NCBI GenBank assembly: GCA_946811185.2
Contig: OX328098.1
Span: 42,347,650 to 42,411,649, forward strand
Length of the DNA stretch: 64,000 nucleotides
DNA from: Hippopus hippopus
Taxonomy: Eukaryota; Mollusca; Bivalvia; Cardiida; Cardiidae
Direction: 5' to 3'
The notes under the pieces are model-generated. The model ran no database searches, was not told the DNA's origin, and saw nothing but the letters and a program-made list of their open reading frames with translations. Of this stretch, positions 8,701 through 16,086 are shown piece by piece (within the stretch, counting starts at the first letter, position 1; each line of letters opens with the position of its first letter). Made by a program: the position numbers and the translations under genes.

Positions 8701-11500
8701 GTAGCTCATTTATACAAGTTTGACTGTGTTACAGTATGTTTAAACATTTTACTTCCTCTTTACAGCCTTCCTTGAAGAGAAAAAGACTGACTGATACGCA
8801 GGTAATTTATAATATTTTCTACTCTGACTTTTAAATTTTCACCAGACTGCAAAATTGTAGTCTGGTTCAGACTAGAAACATTTGGGGGGCGACAAATTAA
8901 GCATGGCACTTTGTAATTTTTCTTTGAAAAGGTACTCAACATTGAGGAAAAAGGAGGAAATGTGGGTTTCCAGCATCTTTTTTCCTTTTCCAACAATTTT
9001 TAGCTCCACTGGCCAAAGGCCAGCCAGCTTATGTCATGGCCTGGTGTCCGTCGTGCGTCCATCCATCCGTGCCTGTGTTAACTTTTATTTCAAACATCTT
9101 CTCTGAAACTACCCATCCAATTTTGATGAAACCTCACAGAAATGATCCTCCCATAGTCCTCTTCAGAATTTCTTAAAAGAATTTGATTTTGAAAAACTCT
9201 GGTTGCCATAGCAACAAAACTGAAAAATATTGGAAATCTTGGAAAATATTCTTGTCTGAAACCATAAGGCCTAGGGCTACCAAATTTGGCATGTAGCTTT
9301 ATCTAGTAGACCTCTATCAAGTTTTTTCAAATTATAGCCCTGGGGTCAAAATTTGCCCCTTCCTGGGGGTCACAAGTTTTACATGGGCTTACATAGAGAA
9401 AACTTTAGAAATCTTCCTGTATCTAGCCAAAAGGCCTAGGACTATCGAATTTTGCATGTAGCTTTATCTAGTAGACCTCTACGGAGAGTGTCTAGATTAT
9501 AGCCCTGGGGTCAAATTTGACCCTGCCCAGGAGGTCACAAGTTTCACATGGACTTATATAGTGGAAACTTTAGAAATCTCCTTGTACTTAGACATAAAGC
9601 CAAGGGCTACCGAATTTTGCATGTAGCTTTATCTAGTAGACCTCTACGGAGAGTGCCTAAATTATAGCCCTGGGGTCAAATTTGACCCTGCCCAGGAGGT
9701 CACAAGTTTTACATGGACTTATATAGTGGAAACTTTAGAAATCTCCCTGTACTTAGACATGAAGCCTGGGGCTACCAAATTTTGCATGTAGCTTTATCTA
9801 GTGGGCCTCTACCAAAAGTGTCCAAATTATAGCCTTAGGGTCAAATTTGATCCCACCACGGGGGTCACTGTTTTACATGGGCTTATATACGGAAAACTTT
9901 AAAAATCTTCTTGTACCGAGCCATAAGGCCTTGGGCTACCAAATTTTGCATGTAGCTTTATCTAGTTAGCCTCTATGAAGAGGGCCAAAATTATAGCCCT
10001 GGGGTCATGTTTGTCCCCACCCCAGTAGTCTCAAGTTTTACATGGGCTTTTATAGTGAAAACTTTAGTAATCTTCTTGTTACTAACCATAAGAACTAGGG
10101 CTACCCAATATAGCCCTTTCTCAGTGGTCTCATGTTTTTACAGGACCTCTTATTGAGGAAACTTTGAAAATTTTCTCGTTTATAACCACACATCCTAGAC
10201 CTGTGTTATTTTGTATGGTGCTTTATCTTGTGGACCTCTACCAGGATTCAAGTAATTATAGCTCTGTGGTCAAATATGGCGTTCCCCTGGGGTCATAACT
10301 TTCTCGTAGGATTTTATAGAGAAAATTTTGTATGTCTACTAACCAATTGGACAAGTATTGTAATGTTTTGCATGTAGGGTTTTCATTTATTAGCCAGTGG
10401 AGCAATACAGGGCCATCATGGCCCTCTTGTTTCAAAAGCCTTCCTCCTAAAGGTCATTAAAACTAAGGATTGTTTGGTGAAGGTTTAACCATTACCCTGT
10501 ACAGTTCATATTGTTCTCACTGTCACAAAAAGAAAATGATCAGGTTTAGGCATTTTAACCTTTTACCAGGCAACAAAACTTTAAACTAGTCCATGTTGAA
10601 AGTAGTGGCAGACAACAGAAAAGTAGTGGCGAAATCATGGGATATGCCTTTATAGAGGTAGAAAACATTGATTGAGAAAATGCTGGTTACACACAGTGGT
10701 TCCATATTATCATTTTAACTTTATCTTAATTCACTGATTATTAATTAAAAACTACCGTATGTTATTATTGTTATTACAAAAACTGTCGGTTCAATACCAA
10801 ACAACTACCTCAGCAAATATCAGCAAACTTGGACAGTACAGGAAAAAGTTGGGCAATACGAGAACACCTCACCCCATATGATGAGGCCAGTATCAAATCC
10901 AAAATGGAAAACAAAGCTGGGCCCATAATCAATAAAATTGTCTTTAATCTAGTAATTTTGTATCGGTCAAGTTACAGGTCTGTGGTCTGTGGTAAAAAAG
11001 CCTAAGGCTTTTACCACCGACCTCAGACCTGTAGCTCTGCCAATAGGAAATTACTTGATTAATAACATATTACTGTAAGATTTTTTCAGGACCTGCATTA
11101 CACAGCTATAGAAAACAGTTATGGAGGTAAGGGGTGGGGCGGGAGAAGAGCAGTTGCTTGTAGGAAGCTGTAGGTCCTTTTTCATTTTTCTGCTCTGCTT
11201 AGGGTTTTTTTTTTTTTTTTTTTTTTCTTTTCTTTTCTATGGGTGGGGGGTATACCTTTTTTTGCAAATTGTGATAGTTCTTGAAAAGTCAAAAGATAGC
11301 ATATGTACAAGAAATGCTGATAAAAACTCATTTTCCTTTCCATATTTTAGGAGAACGCCACACAAGTAGATGACATTATAGATTGCCTGGAGAGAAACCT
11401 AGATGACCTTGACACTGTTTCAATAGCATCTCTTACTTCAGAAAATGTTAAAAAACTCAGACGATTGCACACAAGATTGAAAACCTTCCTAGATTCTTGA
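2608..11500 (+). CDS. FIRRM: FIRRM (C1orf112)-like protein, C-terminal five exons (partial gene)
   Basis: Exons 2608-2724, 4517-4708, 6119-6304, 8766-8801 and 11351-11500 join in phase 0 throughout, have AG/GT boundaries, and give 226 codons plus a TGA stop. The segment ALDAFTQFAESTPHED, followed by IVPMC and VVSFLNK, matches the HEAT-like region I remember near the end of vertebrate C1orf112/FIRRM. There the order is also a Lys/Arg-rich stretch and then a terminal coiled-coil-like helix (here LRRLHTRLKTFL). FIRRM partners FIGNL1 and helps control RAD51 during recombination and mitosis; this is knowledge of the family, not visible here. The 5' exons lie to the left of the window. The middle of the C-terminal tail (exon 3) diverges from what I recall, so orthology should be confirmed. 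The introns hold many mobile elements. Confidence 0.72.
2776..3148. repeat. Foldback MITE family A, two partial copies
   Basis: The left copy begins TTAACCATTTATCATACAAC and breaks off after its half hairpin near 2930. A second copy with a full centre (AAAATGCTGGTAACCAGAAT) runs from about 2968 to 3148 and ends GGTAAAGAGTTA. Confidence 0.7.
3272..4062 (+). mobile_element. Pearl/HINE-like element E2 (GCTCCACTGGCC type)
   Basis: The 5' end TTTAGCTCCACTGGCC AAAGGCCAG is a hairpin, followed by a CGTCCGTCTGTC tract. Degenerate core units contain CTGAAGTCAAAATTGGCCCC. The 3' end has AGCCAGTGG, inverted to the start, then GGGCCATCATGACCC and CTCTTG. Confidence 0.75.
4517..4708 (+). CDS. FIRRM: FIRRM-like exon with the conserved FAESTPHED segment
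   Basis: Acceptor CATCAATAG ends at 4516; donor AACAAG|GTTAAT starts at 4709. The exon has 64 codons, phase 0. The residues QILKKIPQLFQKLLKDKD, then ALDAFTQFAESTPHED, then VVVSFLNK give the strongest family match in the gene. Confidence 0.8.
4790..4951. repeat. Foldback MITE family A, degenerate copy
   Basis: The centre AAAATGCTGGTAACCAGCAT and one right arm are recognisable. Both TTAA ends are lost. Confidence 0.6.
5205..5470. repeat. Foldback MITE family B
   Basis: Outer arm CTGTAAAAAGGTGG, inner pair GTCAGCCTGTACAG / GTGCAGGCTGAC, and right arm ATGTATTAAACTCCC. Confidence 0.65.
5510..5714. repeat. Foldback MITE family A, short centre
   Basis: Bounded by TTAACTCAATAAAAATATAG at the left and GGTAAAGGATTAA at the right. 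Left and right arms belong to different arm types (the left has the GACTTGTC..GGGTAGAAAAC arm, the right the TTTTCAAAAGCC type). The left half of the central hairpin is deleted. Confidence 0.75.
5846..6098. repeat. Foldback MITE family B, ending close to an acceptor
   Basis: TGTTCTGTTAAAAGGGGGCT arm, inner GTCAGTCTGCACAATCTGCA pair, and right arm ATGTATTTAACCC..AAAGAGC. It ends about 20 bp before the exon at 6119. Confidence 0.65.
6119..6304 (+). CDS. FIRRM: FIRRM-like exon, charged helical segment
   Basis: Acceptor TTTCTTTCAG ends at 6118; donor GAAGAG|GTAGTG starts at 6305. The exon has 62 codons, phase 0, including REFLKEQQKTIREHKN, rich in Lys, Glu and Asp and probably a long helix. Family resemblance is weak in this exon; membership rests on phase, position and coding character. 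Confidence 0.65.
6320..7499. other. Intron, no gene seen
   Basis: Mostly unique-looking AT-rich sequence. Positions 6990-7190 hold diverged transposon-like text with poly-A and poly-T runs (T run at 7250-7266), and 7322-7382 has a worn copy of the family C palindrome. No coding exon could be supported. Confidence 0.5.
7500..7562. repeat. Foldback MITE family B, left arm only
   Basis: TGAGCCATGCTCAGTGAAAA, then CATCTGTGAAAAGTATCAAC. The copy stops where the inverted Penelope fragment begins. Confidence 0.6.
7563..7736 (-). mobile_element. Inverted partial copy of Penelope 3' coding region
   Basis: Read on the minus strand, this stretch matches about 8075-8275 of the adjacent forward fragment almost base for base (for example TGGCCAACCATTTCAACACA and GAGCACGTACAATACCAAAT), apart from a deletion near its start. 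It abuts the forward fragment head to head, an arrangement typical of Penelope-like insertions. Confidence 0.8.
7737..8500 (+). mobile_element. Penelope-like retroelement fragment, GIY-YIG endonuclease region, frameshifted
   Basis: Two overlapping frames (7737-8057 and 8014-8370) encode the end of a Penelope polyprotein. The first contains CTLANCNFCQKM, the Cys-bearing linker. The second reads NCKLCGKQYVGETKQ, R.KEQVRDIRSK and PMANHF, followed by ARELYGIYQLHTLPP. This is the GIY-YIG order, with Y and YVG catalytic positions present, R in the helix and a conserved Glu/His-type region. The frame change near 8014-8050 and the lack of a reverse transcriptase upstream show it is 5'-truncated and dead. 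The non-coding tail continues to about 8500. In life such elements reverse-transcribe at nicked targets; here it is only a relic in an intron. Confidence 0.8.
8766..8801 (+). CDS. FIRRM: FIRRM-like micro-exon, basic
   Basis: Twelve codons (PSLKRKRLTDTQ), phase 0, between CTCTTTACAG and CAG|GTAATT. The Lys/Arg cluster lies at the same relative place as the basic stretch before the last helix of vertebrate FIRRM and could act in nuclear import. The small size means splicing should be confirmed with RNA. Confidence 0.62.
8885..10488. repeat. Foldback MITE family A split by element E3
   Basis: The left part, 8885-8999, ends in ..CAACAATTTT inside the hairpin. The right part, from 10431, resumes as TTCAAAAGCC and ends GGTGAAGGTTTAA at 10488. 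Placing the two halves together restores the ordinary family A order, so E3 jumped into the T-run of an existing copy. Confidence 0.75.
9000..10430 (+). mobile_element. Pearl/HINE-like element E3, ~165-bp core
   Basis: 5' hairpin TAGCTCCACTGGCCAAAGGC, then GTCCGTCGTGCGTCCATCC. Core boxes ATAGCCCTGGGGTCAAATTT start at about 9346, 9501, 9666, 9831 and 9995 (spacings 155, 165, 165, 164). The 3' end has AGCCAGTGGAGCAATACAGG, hairpin GGGCCATCATGGCCC and CTCTTGT. Complete at both ends and nested in a family A MITE. Confidence 0.82.
10555..10695. repeat. Foldback MITE family A, left half
   Basis: Begins TTAACCTTTTACCAGGCAAC; the GGTAGAAAACATTGATTGAG arm runs into AAAATGCTGGTTAC and stops at the centre. 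The right half is missing. Confidence 0.65.
10955..11070. repeat. Long imperfect palindrome
   Basis: Arms around AAAGCCTAAGGCTTTTACCA: GTTACAGGTCTGTGG on the left pairs with its complement CC.CAGACCTGTAGC on the right, and GTAATTTTG pairs with GAAATTAC outside. It lies about 280 bp upstream of the last FIRRM-like exon, is unrelated to families A-C, and is probably a small foldback element. Confidence 0.65.
11351..11500 (+). CDS. FIRRM: FIRRM-like terminal exon and stop
   Basis: Acceptor CATATTTTAG ends at 11350. The exon has 49 codons and a TGA at 11498-11500. It encodes ATQVDDIIDCLERNLDDLD and ends KLRRLHTRLKTFLDS, an amphipathic helix resembling the final helix of vertebrate FIRRM. Confidence 0.72.
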   Translation, partial: ENATQVDDIIDCLERNLDDLDTVSIASLTSENVKKLRRLHTRLKTFLDS

Positions 11501-11574
11501 AATTACCAGGACATTCTTGTAAATAGCTTATATTCGTCAATATTTAAAAAAAACAATAACCTACCTGTATTTTA

Positions 11575-11762
11575 AAAATCCTGAAGAAAGAGGCTTTTGA
11601 AAACAAGTCGGTAATGAGAGAATGCTGGTAATCAGTATTTCTTCTTTTTTTCAACATTCTTTCAAAGGCAAATTACATCTTTTGAGCAATACTCAATTGG
11701 TCGTCTGTAAATGCTTCTAATTTGGATGAGTTTCCAAGTTTTGTTGTCTGATAGAAACTTAA
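11575..11762. repeat. Foldback MITE family A in the 3' UTR region
   Basis: Arm GAGGCTTTTGAAAAC, centre AGAATGCTGGTAATCAGTAT, right arm of the ATTGGTCGTCTGTAAATGC type, end CTTAA. Confidence 0.65.
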
Positions 11763-11927
11763 GCTTGCAACTTAATGGACATTCTGAGTCAGAACTATAG
11801 GTGCAGATACAGCTGTTTTTGATAGAATATCAGGCAAAGAATCAGATAGTGCAGATCAAAGATCAGTCAGTGTCCTGAAAGCAACATACGTCGCGCTTAG
11901 TCCTCGAAGGGTTCTTGCAAATTTTTT

Positions 11928-12376
11928 TTAACCCCTTACCAGACAACAGAATTTTATACTTGTCCAAACTGAAGCATTTGCCAACAATAAGTCTGGGTTG
12001 AAAAATAGGATTTTAACTTTTAACCCTCTCTTAAATAATCCCGATTTTTAATGACCCTTAAGAGGAAGGCTATTGAAAACACTGTGGGAAAAGGAGTAAA
12101 TGCTGGTAACCGGCATTTTCTCCTTTCCCCACAATGTTTTTACCCTTCTAAAGACAAATTTCAGTTTTTGAGCCAGTTTAATTTTTTCTTCTGCCAAAGC
12201 TTTCAATACAGGCAAGTCTAACAATTGTCGTTTGGTAAAGGGTTAAAGTGTAGAAAATGTTGTGGGAAAAGAAGAAAATGAAGGTAAATTAGCATTTTTT
12301 ACTTTTCCCACACTGTTTTCAAATGCCTTTTCTTCAGGGTCGTAAAAATGTGGAATTGTGTAGGTTAAACGGTTAA
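11928..12376. repeat. Three abutting family A MITE copies
   Basis: A left half starts TTAACCCCTTACCAGACAAC at 11928. A second, nearly full copy runs 12020-12246 with centre AAATGCTGGTAACCGGCAT. A third runs 12243-12376 and uses the same TTAA (12243-12246) as its left border. Confidence 0.72.
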
Positions 12377-12406
12377 TATGTATTATCTATATGTTCAAAA
12401 TTTAAC

Positions 12407-12428
12407 AATAAAATATGTTTGAAATAAA
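12407..12428 (+). terminator. Two AATAAA polyadenylation signals, probable FIRRM-like 3' end
   Basis: AATAAA occurs at 12407-12412 and again at 12423-12428, about 0.9 kb after the stop codon and with no closer canonical signal seen. The resulting 3' UTR would contain the MITE copies above. Which signal is used cannot be told from sequence. Confidence 0.45.
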
Positions 12429-12596
12429 GCTAATGCAATTTTTCTAGAATTCCCAAAGAAAGGGTCACACCTACCATGCGTAGAGACATGCTAGTCAACC
12501 TCTTACCCAAAAGGTGCATGTTCATATATTTAGCTTTGAATCAAATTTTGTATAAAACACCGATACTTACTAAGTACACTTTTGCCTCCCAAGAGA

Positions 12597-12965
12597 GCCG
12601 AGCTCGGTAGCGCAGGCAGCAGCGTGCAGGATTTGAAACCAGGGATCGCTGGTTCCAATCCCCAGCTTGGCGAATTTCTTTTCGAGGAATGATGATAGTC
12701 ATGACGACGGGAATCATTCCTCACTCGCCGCTGATGATTATTTCCACTATGGTCATTTGGGAAAGCAGCCAGTGGCTTCGGAAAAGTATTTTTCTAAGGA
12801 CTTGTAAAAGAAACTCCAAGATAGTCTGGTACCCCGCCGTACTTCAAGATAACGTTGTGTTAGGGATAGGTAATCCATACTAACTCGAAGAAAGCGTGGA
12901 TAGGTGAACTGGCCGTCATAACAGTGAAGTAATGCTTAAAACTTCGTTTAACACCATACAAACAA
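12597..12965 (+). mobile_element. tRNA-derived SINE, copy 1
   Basis: The tRNA-like head GCCGAGCTCGGTAGCGCAG carries an A-box-like start and a B box GGTTCCAATCC at 12651. The body contains GAAAGCAGCCAGTGGCTTCG and GAAACTCCAAGA, and the tail has AACACCATACAA. Body and tail match the copies at 15781 and 18289. It is not a functional tRNA gene: acceptor-stem pairing is poor and the 3' extension is long. Confidence 0.8.
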
Positions 12966-13348
12966 GCATTTTTGCAAGAGTAAAGGAACTGGATGATGAC
13001 AATCAGCAGGGAAAAAAAGGTGCATTTTTTGTGTTGTAATAAAGGGATGGTTGTGTTGCAACAAGGATCCCCATTTCTTTTTTATGAAACCAGTTATGAA
13101 GTCATTGTACCTAACTGGATACATTCCCACATGATCGACCACATGTGACTTTGTAATTGACATGCGTTACTGGTATTCTGACGTTTCTACAGTTTTTAGC
13201 TCACCTGAGCACGAAGTGCTCAAGGTGACCTTTTGTGATCGTGCTGTGTGCGTCGTCCGTCGTAAACTTTTACCTTGTGTACACTCTAGAGGCCACATTT
13301 TCAGTCCGATACTCATGAAACTTGCTCAGAATGTTTGTCTTGATAATA

Positions 13349-13377
13349 CGAGGGTCATTTGAAAAGTAATGCAACCT
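13349..13377 (+). repeat. mariner left terminal inverted repeat
   Basis: Begins CGAGGGTCATTTGAAAAGTA; 27 of 29 positions match the right end in inverted orientation, the differences being at positions 12-13. Confidence 0.92.
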
Positions 13378-13497
13378 GTTGAATAACTTCTAAAGCAATA
13401 TATCAATTACTTTGAAACTTTACATGAAGATACTTCAATCTATATGCAATTAGTATGTGACGTCACATCATCATGACGTCATTTAGAGAAGTGCCAG

Positions 13498-14613
13498 ATG
13501 ACGTCATTTTACGTCAATAACAGCGTCATGGCCGCGTTTACGTCTCAAGATCAGCGTAGCTACATAAAAATTGAATGTCAGCGTAATAAAACAGCAAAGG
13601 AGATATTTGCCGCACTACAAGAAGTTTGCGGCACATCTGCTCTGTCGTATTGCCAGGTTACAAGATGGGTCAATGAATTCAAATCGGGCAGGGAGAGCGT
13701 TGAAGATGCCTGCCGTGTGGGTCGACCAATGACAGCTACTGATGACTATAATACTGAACAAGTGAAAAAACTGTTGAAGGATGATAGGAGAATTACTTGC
13801 GAAGAAATGGCACAGGAGTTAGAAATCAGTGTAGGGAGGCCTGATATACCACCATTGTCAGTTCATTTCATTCTTCGAAATCGTTTGAAAATGCGTAAGG
13901 TTAGTGCGCGGTGGCTACCGCATCGTTTGACGCCAGAACAAGCAGAACGTCGTTTAACCATAGCCACCCAACTCCTTTCTCGTTATGATTCGGAAGGACA
14001 AGACTTTTTAGAAAGAATTGTTGCCATCGACGAAACTTGGGTAAGATCCTACGAACCGGAAATGAGGAGGCAATCGACCGAGTGGCATACACCTAGCTCC
14101 CCGAGACCGGCAAAGTACAAACGGACTCTGTCAAAACTTAAGATGTTAATGATCTTCGCGTACCATAGACATGGAATTCTGACAAGTCACAGGATGGAAA
14201 GTGGTAAGACTATTAACGGGAAGTACTATGAAGAGTACCTTAAAAAAACACTAAGGCAAGCGATCCGTAGGAAAAGACGTGGACTCTTGTCAGCCGGTCC
14301 AATAATTTTACATGATAACGCTACACCCCATGACGCCGTCAACGTAACGTCTTTGCTAGGGCGCTATGAGTGGGAAATATTGGAGCAACCGCCTTATTTC
14401 CCGGATATAAGTCCATGTGACTTTGACTTATTTCCAAAGATAAAAGAGGGCATGAGAGGTATTCGTTATAGTAACCTAGACGAGCTTGAAACTGCCGTGG
14501 CCGAAAGGGTGAAGGTAGTGGAACGCATCTGCCTAGCAACTGGAATAGATGACCTCCCGAAGCGATGGCAGTCCGTCATAGACCACAAGGGATATTACTT
14601 CGAAGGAATGTAG
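13498..14613 (+). CDS. mariner transposase (D,D34D) with 7-residue insertion in the DNA-binding domain
   Basis: 371 codons without a stop. Residues 11-90 form the first helix-turn-helix (RSYIKIECQ, RWVNEFKSGRESVED, CRVGRP). The catalytic triad is visible: D178 in VAIDETW, D273 in LHDNATPH and D308 in SPCDFDLF, with 34 residues between the last two, the mariner signature. WVRSYEPE and GKTING(K)YY are further family marks. The true start may be the second Met (13528), which gives the usual MAAF..-type N-terminus and a normal length once the insertion is discounted. Residues 114-120 (RPDIPPL) interrupt the second helix-turn-helix, where relatives as I recall them read ISVG-SVHFIL directly. This may impair binding to the inverted repeats. 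The enzyme cuts and pastes at TA; no host role is implied. Confidence 0.93.
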   Translation: MTSFYVNNSVMAAFTSQDQRSYIKIECQRNKTAKEIFAALQEVCGTSALSYCQVTRWVNEFKSGRESVEDACRVGRPMTATDDYNTEQVKKLLKDDRRITCEEMAQELEISVGRPDIPPLSVHFILRNRLKMRKVSARWLPHRLTPEQAERRLTIATQLLSRYDSEGQDFLERIVAIDETWVRSYEPEMRRQSTEWHTPSSPRPAKYKRTLSKLKMLMIFAYHRHGILTSHRMESGKTINGKYYEEYLKKTLRQAIRRKRRGLLSAGPIILHDNATPHDAVNVTSLLGRYEWEILEQPPYFPDISPCDFDLFPKIKEGMRGIRYSNLDELETAVAERVKVVERICLATGIDDLPKRWQSVIDHKGYYFEGM

Positions 14614-14656
14614 TACGGTAATTATCATTATAGATTTCTTTCGAAAGTTATTTTAT

Positions 14657-14685
14657 AGGTTGCATTACTTTTTGAATGACCCTCG
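14657..14685 (-). repeat. mariner right terminal inverted repeat
   Basis: On the minus strand it begins CGAGGGTCATTCAAAAAGTA. It is directly followed by the TA duplication. Confidence 0.92.
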
Positions 14686-15363
14686 TATCTCGGACGAGTT
14701 CGAAAATGGGTCAGGTCAGGTCAAAAACTAGGTCACTGGATCAAATCTTAGAAAAACCTTGTGTACACTCTGGAGGCCATATTTTTAGTCCAATACTCTT
14801 GAAAGTTGATCAGAATGTTTGTCTTGATAATATCTTGGAGTAGATCGAAAATGGGTCATGTCAGGTCAATAACTAGGTCACTATGTCAAATCTTAGAAAA
14901 ACCTTGCGTACGCTCTTGAGGCCACAATATCGGTTCGATACTCATGAAACTTGCTCAGAATGTTTGTCTTGGTAATATCTCGGACGAGTTCGAAAATGGG
15001 TCCAGTCTGGTCAAAAACTAGGTCACTAGGTCAAATCTTAGAAAAACCTTGTGTACACTCTAGAGGCCATATTTTCAGTCCAATACTCTTGAAATCTGGT
15101 CAAAATTTTTGTCTTGATAATATCTTGGATGAATTTGAAAGTGGACATGAAGGGTCAATAACTAGGTCACATGGTCAAATCTTAGAAAAACCTTGTGTAC
15201 GCTCTAGAGGCCACAATATCAGTTCGATACTCGTGAAAGTTGCTCAGAATGTTTGTCTTGATAATATCTCGGACAAGTTCGAAAATGGGTCCGGTCAGGT
15301 AAAAAAAACTAGGTCGCTAGGTCAAATCTTACAAAAATCTTGTGTGCCCTCTAGAGGCCACAT

Positions 15364-15440
15364 TTTATTTAATTATAAAATAAATAATTTAAATATAAAT
15401 AAATATTTATATATTTATTTTATAACGTTCATTTTATTTT
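15364..15440. repeat. AT-rich tract at the break of E4
   Basis: Almost pure A/T with short inverted segments (ATTTATTTATATTTAAAT-like in both directions). It sits where E4 loses homology and may mark a rearrangement point or a small AT-rich insertion. Confidence 0.5.
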
Positions 15441-15572
15441 GAAATTCAAAGTAACGGTTGTCGTTTTGAAAAGTAGTCCGGTTCTAGACCCAAAAGCCCA
15501 AATCAGATAGATGTGTATTTGAAAAATGCCACCTAGCGGAAAATAATGGCGTCTATGGGGGTCCCTATCAGT

Positions 15573-15720
15573 TTTACACTTTACCACGTAATCCAAAGTT
15601 TTAAAGACCTTAAAAAAGAAGCTGTTTGAAAAAATTGTGGGAAAAAGAGAAAATCCTGGTAACCAGCATTTTCTCTTTTTCTCAGATGACTTTCATTCTA
15701 TAAAAGACAGAAATCAACAT
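15573..15720. repeat. Foldback MITE family A, right end worn
   Basis: Starts ACACTTTACCACGTAATCC; centre AAATCCTGGTAACCAGCAT; the right arm fades into unrelated sequence near 15720. Confidence 0.65.
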
Positions 15721-15780
15721 TGTGATGTTTGTTTTGAAAATCGCTTACGTTCTCTTATCGTGCTGCTTCAGTGACAAAGG

Positions 15781-16086
15781 CCGAACCCCGATAGCTCAGT
15801 TGGTAGCGTACAGGACTTGAGAACAGGGTGTCGCTGGTTTGATCCCCGGCTCGGCCAATTTCTTTCCGAGGATAGATGATACATTGCGACCGGATTCATT
15901 CCTCCCTCACCGCTGACCATTGTTTCGAAGATGGTTATGTGGGAAAGCAGCCAGTGGCTTGGAAAGAATATTGTGCGGAGTACTAGTAAAAGAAACTCCA
16001 GAAAGGCATGGATAGGTGCATAGGCCGCCGAGACATAAGTGCAATAATGTAAAAAACGGCATTAAACACCATACAATCAATCAATT
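15781..16086 (+). mobile_element. tRNA-derived SINE, copy 2 (best tRNA-like head)
   Basis: The head contains an A box in GATAGCTCAGTTGGTAGCG and a B box GGTTTGATCCC. The body matches copy 1 (GGAAAGCAGCCAGTGGCTTG) and the tail ends AAACACCATACAATCAATCA. Short tandem TCAA at the 3' end is as expected for a SINE. Confidence 0.85.

Larger units (their letters stand above)
13349..14685 (+). mobile_element. mariner transposon, 1,337 bp, with TA target duplication
   Basis: 29-bp terminal inverted repeats (13349-13377 and 14657-14685) differ at two positions. Each end is flanked by TA (13347-13348, 14686-14687). The interrupted host unit reads CTTGATAA|TA|TCTCGGACGAG, exactly the sequence of neighbouring 145-bp units, so the empty site is visible. 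The single ORF is uninterrupted. Intact ends and frame suggest a fairly recent arrival. Confidence 0.95.
13196..15363 (+). mobile_element. Pearl/HINE-like element E4, 145-bp core, 3'-truncated, split by mariner
   Basis: 5' end TTTAGCTCACCTGAGCACGA with hairpin, then GCGTCGTCCGTCGT. Core units are marked by GAGGCCACATTTTCAGTCC; after removing the mariner the marks fall at 145, 145, 145, 144 and 147 bp. The 3' hairpin end is missing: the element breaks into an AT-rich tract at about 15364. Confidence 0.8.

Noticed and set aside
14951..15442. 163-codon open frame
   Set aside because: The frame runs across tandem 145-bp non-coding units; the repeated peptide reflects the DNA repeat.
15781..15856. 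Functional tRNA gene
   Set aside because: The A and B boxes are good, but the acceptor arm does not pair well and the sequence continues into a SINE body shared with two other copies.
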